The notes below the pieces were generated by a model. It did not search any database, was not told the DNA's origin, and saw only the letters and a list, made by a program, of their open reading frames with translations. The position numbers and the translations under genes are program-made. DNA of 64,000 nucleotides from Pisaster brevispinus (Eukaryota > Echinodermata > Asteroidea > Forcipulatida > Asteriidae), in assembly GCA_023634235.1 (NCBI GenBank), contig JAMKCF010000020.1, positions 10,292,001 to 10,356,000 on the forward strand, given 5' to 3'. Shown here piece after piece: positions 42,101-54,100 of the stretch (positions are counted from its first letter, which is position 1; each line of letters starts with the position of its first letter).

Positions 42101-45100
42101 GATTGAACCCATTTTTCACAGGTTTGTTATTTTATGTATGGTTGATCACACAAAACATGAACAACGTGTCGGCGACTAATTTTTTCAGCTCTACCAATCC
42201 TGTATAAAACCTTTTAGAACATGATCCCTAAACTTTTGCATTTCTTCATATGAGGTCAGCATTGTTTAAAAACAATGGTGATAACAGCTGCCTAATTTTT
42301 TTGGTGTTTTTTTTAAGCGTGAAAGTAAACTAAAAACTTGTTTTTCTTTTTCAGAGCAAAGATGACGCCAGCCTCTATAATCTTCCGGGCACGTCCTCCC
42401 TCCTGTACGAGGAGCAGATTCAACAAATTGGCCAAGCTCTTACTGCCCCTGACGACCCTGCCGGGAGAAGCAATCCCACAGCGGATCACCAGCAGGAGCC
42501 TGGGGTCGTCGATACCCTCCCAAAGACCGACCAACCTGCTGGAAGCGCAGATGTCCAGGTGGGGGGATTCCCAACGACCAAGACGGGCAACGCAGTGAGC
42601 TGTGACAGCTTGGATCCGTTTATGAACGAGGACAACCCCATGCTGGGTGAAAGTGACCACTTTGGTGATCAGCTACTCATGACGGCATCAAGTAAAGTGG
42701 AATTCCTTATAGGCCATTGACTTGTTAGGAATAGATAGTTAAGGACCTATGGAAACAAGTTGGCTTTTTTGGGCTGTCCTCGGATTATTTTGTGCAGTTG
42801 TTCGTTCTTGTGCTCTATTTTGGTTTATTTTATTTCATTGTTTTTTACCTCCTGTTGTTGTGTATGTATTTTGGCTATGTTCTTGCTGTATTTAATCCGA
42901 ATAAATTCAATCAATCAATCAATCAGTCATAGTTCCCAATAGGCACCATCTTTTTGTGCAACTTGGGTTTTGCATCGAGTCTTCTAGTTTGCCTATGCAA
43001 GTCAAGTGGTTCACTAAACCAAAACACGCAAGGAATTTGATAGAACTGCTTAGCACCGCACGTGGTGTTTACGCAAAACACATAGTTATGCATTCAAAAA
43101 AGTTACTAGCTTCAGAGCTGCCAACTCTCCGTGATTCTGCAGAAAGTTCCCTGAAATTGAACCAATCTTTCCATGTTCTGATGAACGAGTTTGAAATATC
43201 TCACTGATCATGGAAACTTTTTCCCTAATATGTTGAATGTAATTCTAAATATCTAAATATCTCACTATGTTGTACGAAATCACCCTGATTGCAAGATGCA
43301 GATATGCATTGTTGCCCAATTGGAGGACTGACGTCAAGTGGGAACTATCTATTTTTGTTGTTTTTGCTTTCCAGACCCTAAAATACCCCCTTTGACTGCT
43401 AGCCAGAATCAAGTAATTTAGACATTGTGCTAGCAACGTCACAACCCAAACACGTCCCTGGCTTAGTTTTATAGAGCTGCTTTAGTAGACAGAAATGCTT
43501 TGAAAACTTCTGCTAAGCAAAAATAAGCAGGACACCAGTCACAGTTGGTACTTGTAACATGATATTTTGGCTGGCAACCTCATTCTGGTAAACATAGGCC
43601 TAATTGTTTGTGCTTACTTTTATATGTTTGATGTGCTTAAGCAGCTCTGAGACATTATGGCTTCAATCCTTTGTTTTTACAAATACACTTTAAAGTTTTT
43701 TTGGTTTCGAAACCTCCACCTTAAAAGTTCAGTAATTATAACGCAAAGAAAGATATAGTTTAGGTTCTGTTAAAAGTATTCCTGGTGGTAGTTCAGAGCT
43801 ACAAGTACAAGAGCTGTGGCCTAGTGGAGATTCTCTTTATATTTGAGCCTTGTTTAATTTTCTTAAATGCAGGTGACTCACTCAAGTTGGATATTCCGGG
43901 GGTGTTGGACCTCTCGGGAGAGAGTCTAGAGACTTGTCGACTTCTTGCGGAGGTCATAAACTCTGAAATGCTGACGGGGGACATCAAGAACGAAAACCTG
44001 AATGTACAAGTGGCAGCCACTGCTGTGGTGACAACCAGCGAGGATGGTGACACATCAGCTGGGGAAGGGATCAAACAGAAAGGACGAGGGGGAGGGAGAA
44101 AGAAGCAGACCGAGAACGAGAAGGCTGTGCCGCTGAGACGGAGTGGAAGGCACAAGAAGATGGAGGAGGCCAAAGCTGAGATGAAAGAAGTAGAGGAAGA
44201 CAAAAAGGACAAGGCAGCCATTGTTAAGTCTGAGATTCAGGATGAGAAGCCAAGTAAAGTCAAAGATACCAAAGAAACATCCAAGAAGGCGAAGAGAACA
44301 AAGGTTCAAGTGGACAAACATTCAAAGTCGATAGGAGACTCTGAGGATGGCGACGGTGAAGAAACCTTATCACAAGGTTCAGACACCTCAAAGGAAGTGA
44401 GGAAGAAGCGCTCGTACCGGAAACGAAAACAGAGTCAGAGTAAAGAAGACCCTGATGATGACATTAATAAAACTTTAAAACAACTCCAGATGGAATTGAA
44501 GATGATGCAGGAGGAATCCAAGGGTGTTGAAACTCCCAAAGAAGGCCATCAACTGGAACAGGAAGGATCTAATCAAGGAGGACCACAAGAGGACACACCA
44601 AAGAGAGGAAACTCTCAATCCAAAGACACTCGCAGGCGCAGTGAAGATGGTCAGGCCTCCAGGTCCGATCACACTTATGAGCGACGAAGATCGGGATCAA
44701 CTTCGGAAACAGCGCCCTCACTTTTCACCCCGGATAATGCAGTTTTCATTAAGCTGGGCTCCCCGAAGGAAGGCGAGGGAGAGAAACGCGGACGGACGAT
44801 GGAGACAAGGAAGAGGGACAGAGCAACATCTTGGTCTCAACTAAAAAATAAAGGTATTTATAAGCACACATTGGATCAGGAGTTCTTTTGTTTCACGGCA
44901 CAGAAAGTGACAAGATTATCTACTGTACCTACATATAAGAAATCCTAAGATAACTTCCATTGTGATTACTTTTATGTACTACAAGTTTGGTTTATTTTGT
45001 AGTGGATGAAGTTATGGACCTTTCAATTGATTAGCACAGTTGCTTTGTTTGCTTACCAAATTGACACTTTGAGGAAATTATGTTTGTGTATGAAGTAAAC

Positions 45101-48100
45101 ATTTGTTACATGGAAAAATGTGCACAGTAGTTTGCTCAAATGAACTGTTGTCTAAAAATAGAAAACAAATGGTTCAAAAATGATTGAAAATATTCACAAC
45201 ATACCTTTAGAAATATAAACTGAAGAAGTGTGTATTTCCGCATTTGTCAATCCTTCGTTTTTGTACAAACTAACACTATATGTTTTGTTTTTTGTTCACC
45301 CATGAAGAAGATGGAGAGATGTCTTCGGATGACAATAGAGATGACAATGACAGTGATTGGACGAGCGATGACGATCCAGAAAAGCTGTGGTGCATTTGTC
45401 GCAAACCTCACGATAATAGGTAAGACGTCTTCTGCACATTTTAACTTTTTTTTCCATCTAGGAAGATGAGGTCAAGAACCACCAGATGGTATTTTAAAAT
45501 TCTCTTTTTTTTTTTTTTTTTTACTTTTCAGAACTTCTGAAGTAATTTTTGTTGTTGAGAGTATCGTTGTCACAATTGTACCTTGACTAAATAAAGTAAT
45601 GACAACAACTGTTCTCATAAAACGCACAATAATAATAATAATGATGGCATCTTATATAGCGCTTATCCGTCGCTCAGTGACGCTCAGAGCGCTTCAACAT
45701 TAAGTATTTTCCTGCAAGGTATTTTTGGGCTACGTTTGAAGTATGAGACCTACTCCTTTACATAGCACCATGTAATGGTTTACAAGGTGCTGTGGGGCAA
45801 TATGCAGCCGATCAAACCAGGAACACCGGGGAGAACCCCTTCTCTTTTCGATAAGTGCACTGGGTTCTTTTACGTGCGTTACACAACACACAGGGCCAAC
45901 GGCTTTACGTCCCATCCGAAGGACGAAGCAATCATGGTGAAGTGTCTTGCTTAAGGACACAAGTGTCACAGTCGGGACTCAAACCCACACTCTGCTTGAG
46001 TCCGGTGCTCTTATCCGCTCGACCACGACACGCCATTAAGAGGGACTTTTGGTTCCCTTTTGAGAGTTTGTGGAATGTCTTTACCGTGAATAGGCCAGAC
46101 CTTGGCCGTTAGCCAGGGTTGATAATTGACCATGGTATGCTGGAATCTCAGACTTGCTTCCTGTATACCACATACAATGATAAACAATGGTGGCAGCCTA
46201 TCGATCTCTCGTCATCCTTGTTTGCAAAACAAAAGGACAAATGTCGGAAATCGGGGACTACACAATAACCCTTTTGTTTGAGGGAAATGAAGCATAGAAC
46301 GATACATGCCAAGCGTGCTACTCTATTGATTGTCCGGGGAGGGGCGGGGTATAAATATGCCGACCAGTCAACTGACCATAATAAAAAAGGACGTTCCGAC
46401 GTTGTTTGGAAACACTTATAATTGTCCACCATTATTCAGTTTTGAGAAAGACATCGCCCGACATCAAGTGGTTAATTGTCAGTACTCTTTTATTTGGCTA
46501 ATACTTCTTTATTTTTTGTATCATGATTGGGAAAGAACGTTTAAACTGATTTTAAATTTTGATACTAATAAAATTTTCGGTAAAACCTTTGATTGATAAA
46601 AACAGAGTTTGTAAAATGAGCCGCTAGAGTCCCAATTCAATTTCCTGTTTCCAATTTGTTATTCATTCGTATTCATTATGGATTGTCATGGCTGGGCGGT
46701 CGAGTGCACTTGGCTGAAGATCGAGGCCCAATTAATGGTCTGCTTACCGTGGAATTTAGGATTAACGGCTCATAGAATTGTATGCTTTACACGGTGCTGT
46801 AATTGCAGGATTTCACAGGAAGCAGAGCCATGAAATTGGACTCTGGTGATGTCAGAGTGTGGGTTCAAGTCCCGCTCATGCCTCTTGTGTCCTTGAGCGA
46901 GACATTTAACCATAACTGCTTAGTCCTTTGGATGGGGTGTTAAACGGTGTGTTGTGTAAGGCACGTAAAATAAGGCCAACAAAATTAAATGTTCTGTTTC
47001 CGGTTACCCGACCGACCCTAACTTTATACCACAACCCTAAAATTGGTATTCGGCCTGAAAATAATTTTATAAATTTTGTATTAAAAAAATAAACAAATCA
47101 ACAACAAACTTAGTGTACCATCAACAAAATGTCTGATATTGACCAACTTAACATGTTTTAAACAAAATTGAAATAAAAACCAGAACACATCAAGACAAAT
47201 TTACCGATATATCCATGATTTGCGTCTCTTTTTCCGATCCACTGCTGTCGTCCGGTCCCCACGTTCACCGCGCGAAAAATACCCACAATTCAATGCACCG
47301 CACGTGTGTGTACAGGATGGTGTGTGTTGAGCGTATCCACAGATTTGCACAATCTGCAGATTGTGTGCAATTTTGCCCAATTTGCAGCTTTCCGACCTAC
47401 CGACCCTACATGTATTTTAAAATGGCAGACTTTTTTTGTTTGGCCTAACCAGGTACATTTATTGTAGATAGAAAAGGGTTTGCACCCAGTGTTTCTGGCA
47501 TGGTGGGTTTCAGATTGTGCGGGATCTTTACAATGGCTCTCGTGTAATTCAAACATAGCTCTTCAAGCCCGCGGTAAAAATAATGGGTGCCTCCAGACAC
47601 CCATCAGGTGTGATAGAGCGCTACGTAAGAACTGTGTATTATTGTAGTGTGACAATTAGGCAATACCAGTGTGAGGAGCTGGTCTTTACTGCGTTGCATT
47701 GACCGGGTTGGTGGCTGGCCGGCCGCTGTTAATAGACCGAACCAAAGGCAAGGTCCATTAACAGCAGCCATCCACCAACCAACCAACCAAGGTCATTACC
47801 ACGTAGTGAAGACTGGCTCCTCACACTGTTACAGTAAAATACTAAATGTATTAGGTTATTCTACGTGCCTTACACAGCATGAGTGGGACCATTAATAAAT
47901 TCTTTTTACAAAAATAAACGGTAATAATCAACTGAATTTGTTATTTTCTTTCGCGGATATTTGTGGAAATGTTCTAATCATGTTCAAGGGCCATTCTTTC
48001 GCTGTTTTTATTTATTTATTTTTGCATGGCACCTACATGTAATCACTACACATATTTATCTATTTATCAAATGCATTATTTGCAAGAACCAGGCTATGGG

Positions 48101-51100
48101 TTTTAAAAATTAACAAAACCATATGTAGAAATGCTTTTGTAAGTGTTCGGCTTTCTGCTTTACATTATGTTGGTATCATGCGTGCGGTCAGCTATCTTAA
48201 ATTGAGACATTATCTGCACCTTTACACATACGCATGGTCATGATGGTATGCCTGTGCAAACAGCACCATACGTCCTTGCCAAAAAAGACAGAAACAATAC
48301 ACACAAAGAAAACAGCTGATTTGATAGTTCTACTGCACAACAAGCACAGTGCGTACAGAACTTTCACACTTTCACTACGCTTGTTTAGGGGCCATTTATT
48401 CGCTAGATCACAGAGCTGGTCTTATCACATGCTAGAACACCCCCATGTGATTAGTCTTTGACCAATCAGATAGCAGATTTCATCAAACTAGGTGGCCATA
48501 CCTCAGTGTAGAAAAAATTATGCTTTGTTCTTACTTCATTTTTCAAAAATTTAGTAGGCTTTTTTTGGTAAGGAGAGAAATAAATTTGAATGATTAATGT
48601 ATCGTAGATGCAGTAACTTTCTCACAGTGTACCAATGTGAACTGGAGAAAAGTTCAATTTGAAACTGGTTTTAATCAAACACAAAAACGTGGTTTTTGAC
48701 ACAATTTTTACTGTTACTCCTTTATATAAACTAGTGGGTTTGGTTCTCTTATATATTTCTTTAAAAGAATTCTTGTGAAAGAAATTTGAATTGAATGATT
48801 TTTTAACCAAGAAATTTTATTTACACACACATATGAAATTATGTTGTTGAAGTCAGAGGTTAAGAATGTGCTTACGGAATGTCTATATGCAGAGTTCTTG
48901 CCTCTTGAGGGCAGCAAGCATTCCAATAAGTACAGCCCAAGTCATACATAATTCATGCTTACATTTTTTGGCAAGATATAAAACCTGTCCAAAGTCTAGC
49001 CTGTGTCATGAATAATTCATGCTAGTTTCTAGTGAAATGTACCTTGCATTATCTGCCAATCATGACGGGGCCACGCCCAGCTCATGAATAATTCAGATCT
49101 AATTACAGACCGTACTAGCATACAGTGTAGCCACATTATCAGTGTACATGTACATGGTACACTGTACATTTGTATTCTAGCACTGAGTCTTGTATTGTAA
49201 TCTGTTTATGATGGTCATACTCTCGCTATGGTAAAGAATTGTAATTTCAAGGTAAGATAATATATTTTTAACCACCAGAATTCCCTGAATATTTTCCATG
49301 CTCGTGCGTGGGATAAATTTCTCAGTTTCTTTTGGATAATTAGTTTTTGAGAATATCATTGTCACAGTGACACCCTGGCAACACAAAGTAAGACAACAAA
49401 TGTTTTCATTCTGGATTTTTTGTTCGAATTTGAAAATATGGAAAGCGTTCACATTGAATCGGCCAAACCTTGGCCATAAGCCAAGGCCAATGACATGCCA
49501 TGGCATGATGGAACCATAAGCAAGTTAGCCCCGGCTTTTTGCCTTATTTACTATGTAAGCGGAGACTATGAAATGAAAGTTCAGCTGAGGACTGCTTTGG
49601 GAAAAATGTCTGTATCCAGCAGCCACTTTCTAAGGCATTTACTTGATTTTTTAAAAGGATTTTGAACTTTATTTCCCTTTGGTTCATACATGTATTCCTC
49701 TGGAGGAATTGATAGCTAAAATGCTAAATTTTGACCTTTAAAAATGAAAATTCAAGTGCACAGTTCATTGTGCGAATGAAACTTTTGCACACACATGTCC
49801 AAAGGAACTAAAATGGAGTGTAGCAAGCAGTGTTGTCAAGACCACCATAGACCTGAAAATAGCTTCTTTCCTTCATGAATTTGACACCCTGTAATAGTTC
49901 AAAGTGTCTGTGCCTCTCGGTATGCATTCTGTCAACCCTTCTGGACAGGTAGGGATATAATTTGTCCTAAATTTAAAGAAGGCAAAGTGGTGACCGGATA
50001 CAAAATTTTGGCCGATAGTTCAGCCAAGGACTGCCTTTGTAAAACAGGAAACATCGGCTTGATAAATGTAAAATGATATTGACCTGGGATGCTTTGGGGT
50101 GGAGTGACCATGCAGTGTAGTGCTCCATACTCAAGTACTGGTGTTGGTTCGGATCCTGGTCATGGTACTTGTGTCGTAAAGCAAGACACTTAAAAACCAT
50201 GGGTCATCGTTCAGATGGTACGTAAAGCCATAGGTCCCTTGTGTTGTTTAATGCACAAAAATGGACCCAGTTCACTTATCAGCCTCCAAGGTCAAATTCA
50301 GTTTTGTGATGAACTCATTTTCCAGCAGTTCAGTCCATATGAAAATGAGAAATAAACGTTTACAAGTCTCTAAGCTATGGTAAAATGTCATTGTATTTAA
50401 CACCCTTTCTGTGCGAATGTTTTTAGTATCCTGAAAATGGTGATGTTCAATCAAAACAGTATTGATTTTAACCTTTTGACTGAGGCGAAATTTTTGCAGC
50501 CAACCATACAAGAAAACACCAGGGCGAGCCCCTTCTCTTAACAATCCGTGTACTTGGTTGTTTGACGTACATTACACAATACATGGGATCAACTTCTGAA
50601 TATCCCATCTGAAGAATGAAGCAAAAATGGTTAAGTGTCTTGCTTAAGGACACAAGTGTCATGACCGAGACTCCAACCCACACTCTGCTGATCAGCAACA
50701 CCAGAGTGTGAGTCCAGTGTGCTTGACACGCCACTGCCACTGCTTTTCTTAAGCAAAAAAATAAAATAAATAAAATAAACAAATGTCAAGTAATTGTAAG
50801 CTTCCCGTGTCGGTAATCACGGACTTGTTTTTCCTGTTACGAATCGCTTGCTTTTTTTTCCTATTTTAAGAGTATTTATAGAAGTTCATAAACGAAAAAA
50901 TATTTTTGCTGAAATCATCTTAGCGAGTAATACCCATAAGACAGCATGAGGAAGTTTTGTTCATTTGATTTGGAAGTGTGATATCAAAACATTATCTTAT
51001 TCTTTTACCAAGTTGTGAATCAGGCAAATCAATTCTAGCAAAAATTTTACAAATTTTAAATTTAATAGCACAGCCAAAGGATGTTATTTCATTGCAAAAA

Positions 51101-54100
51101 AAAGAAGACATTGTTTTTTTCTGAAGATTTGAAATATTTTTCCAGCACTCTGGAAAAATGAGATTCCCCGCACTTTGAAAACAAACAATTTGAATGAGGA
51201 AAAGAAATGTTTGAAATGAAAATTTTTTGAAAATGTAATAATAATAACAGTAAGTATTTATTGAGTGCTTTCAATTTCAAACAATGTATCAAAGCGCCTT
51301 TCACTATTACTACCTATGTACATAAGGACATAACTACTTCATGCTGGTGTTTTAGAAAGAAAAAAAAATTGTGCCCGACCGCAGTCATGTCTGAACTTTT
51401 TGGAGCTTCATGAGTAATTGTTTTTCTTTGAAAGCATCATTGGCACAATGCCACCCTGACTTGACAAAGGAAAGACAGTTGAAGGTTCTCCTAATTAGCA
51501 CTGGGACTCGATGTTGTCTTGTGCGAAGTTACGAGTAGGCACTCACCGTGATTTGCAGAACCTCGGCTGTTAGTGTTAGCCATGACCGATAATCTGTCAT
51601 GGTATGCTGGAATCTCGGAACGCTCTGACTTACCTCCCATTGAAGCTGATTATAATGGTTTCAAACAATGGTGGCAGCCTGTCCATTCTTGTATGCCACA
51701 CTTGTACATCAGCAGGACAAAGGTCTGGAATTGTGGGGAAAAAAAGATACTTTGAGGCAGTACCTTGGGTCCCTCTTTGTACGAGTGAAATAAAGCCAAT
51801 GTTTCAACTCATTTGGATTATGCAGCGCTGGCAACCAAATTACTGCACAGGTTGCTAATCGATCACACCAACAATCTCTGCCCTCACAGGTACCATTTAC
51901 TCCTGGGTGATAAGAAGCAATTATGGTTAGTATTTTGCCCAATAACACAAGTGTCACGAGTGGGATTCAAACCCACACCTGGATGACTCGGCCATCAGAA
52001 CTTGGGTTTGATGCACTCGAACACTCATGTCCCGCTACAAATATACCTTGTTTTTTGACTGTGGAGGATCTGGAAAAAATTTGACACAATGACCGCTTTG
52101 ATTTTCATGTTTTTGTTTGTTCATCTACAGGTTCATGATATGCTGTGACCAGTGTGAGGAATGGTACCACGGATCCTGTGTTGATATCAACAAGACTGAG
52201 GGAAAACGCCTCGAACGGGAGAAGATTCGCTGGATATGTCCAGTCTGTATTGGTACGTATTGGATACTACCCCCTTCTGTCCCTCCAATATCACTCAAAT
52301 AGGGTTGTTTTTCACACCAAAGCAGATCCTCGTCATTGACGTCAGGTTTGCGTAGTGTTATCTTTCCTAGCCTTCCACATCTAGGACACCGTGCGTTGAA
52401 AGATGGAATGTTCCATTTCAATAAGGTAAAGCGTAGGGAGTTGAATGGAACATTCCAGCTTTCCACTCATGAAAATATTCTCACCATTGCATTCATAATC
52501 AATCATCATTTGTATACTATCCCCTTCCGCCTCCACTATCACTCGAACAGGGTACATGTAGCATTTCAAACAGAAAAAGGTTTGGTTCAACACAGTTGAG
52601 TCTTTTTGACCCCTTCAGATCCTCAACTATCACTCGAACAGTGTAGTATTTCAAATTGAATGAAACTGCCTTTTGTACAATACCCCCTTTATCAATAAGC
52701 ACTTCGAGGGAAGTTTCCAGATTGGCTGAATGTTTACAATTATTTTGCCTAAATTGTTCACGCCCAACACTTAACAGATATAAGTGGCAGATAAAACACG
52801 CAGATCTCCCAATATGTGTGTAATGTACATACTTTTTTTAAAGATCCCCCCAATTTTTTTTAACACAAATTTATTTTGAAAAAGATTTTCTTCCATTTTA
52901 CGGTTTGACAATGTTATTTTTAATTTAAAAGCATTTTTTTGGAGGATATTGTTTTCAGAGAACTTGTTGATTTCAAAAAGCGCAACCAGTCTCATTAGTG
53001 GACAAAAAAAATCTCACATAATCACATGTGATCACATGCAGGACTTACCCGGTCTATTCTTGTGTGGTCTGTAAAAAAAACAATGCTTCAAACATTTAAA
53101 ACGATGCTTGTAGCAAAAGAGCATCTCAGTTCACGATAAGTAATTGTTAACATTTCTGAATCATCTTCAGAAAAAGACAAGAGAGACAGCAAGCGGGAGA
53201 TGAAGAATGCTGGGGAGGCGGAGAGAAAAGACACCCCAGATAAACCCCTGGACAAAACCCAGGACAAACCACAGGACAAACTTGGGCCTACGGCCAAGGA
53301 GAAACCGCCTGAAGAGAGCACAGAGGGTGAAGGGTCAGAGGTCACCAAGTCTGAGGCAACGAGCGGGAAGTCACCGGAGCTCCCGCCGTCGACGAAGAAG
53401 AAGCGGTTGAAGTTTTACAAGGTTGGTTTTTGCTGAACCCCCGAGGTGAAAGCCGCTGTTGGCACCTGCTGACATTATTTCCATTGTCTTAACCCCTGTA
53501 CACACTGGTCAGCTCATATGCCATGATATCCTAAGTTGGACCATACCACACGTCCTAGAGGGGGTGTCAATCAACAGGGGTTCAGTGATTTGGTCAGAAG
53601 GGGACAGGACAAAACTCTGCCAGCATACTTTGTGAACATATTCGATATGTCAGTTGTCAGTGGTAGATGAAACCAAATTATAAAATTTAGTTAATTAAGC
53701 AAATAAATAAGCCTAAATTAACCCAGGCAATACCCGGACATGTAAAGAACACACTCAGATAAAAAAAAACATTGAAAAAGTGCGAAACAAACCCTCTTGA
53801 CCTATGGACAAAGTTTGGAAGCACCGGCCTACAAGGCACTAGAGGCATGTTGCACCCAAAAAGGTGCTTCACTTGAGAAAGCTACTTCTCAACCCAACCC
53901 ACATTTTGACCAAACCATTTTCAGACGAGGCATTCTTCAGTTTGGATTTTGTAACTTGTAAACATTCATTCATAAATACCCGCATCCGTTTATCAATTCT
54001 GATCGGTCACACAGCCATGTTTAAACATGCGATATAAACATTGTGAGGAGGGTTTAAACATAGGCATGGCGCGCAAGCTTACGCTGGCACAAATTTATGC

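Larger units (their letters stand above)
39745..42354. other. DIDO1 intron, repeat-bearing
   Basis: No exon seen. Contains a tRNA-like fragment (40812-40880), family F repeat (41640-41800) and MITE family B (41851-42215). Confidence 0.6.

Noticed and set aside
47215..47556. Overlapping ORFs on both strands
   Set aside because: Cys/His content looks suggestive, but no conserved spacing, no splice signals, and it sits in a DIDO1 intron beside a SINE fragment.
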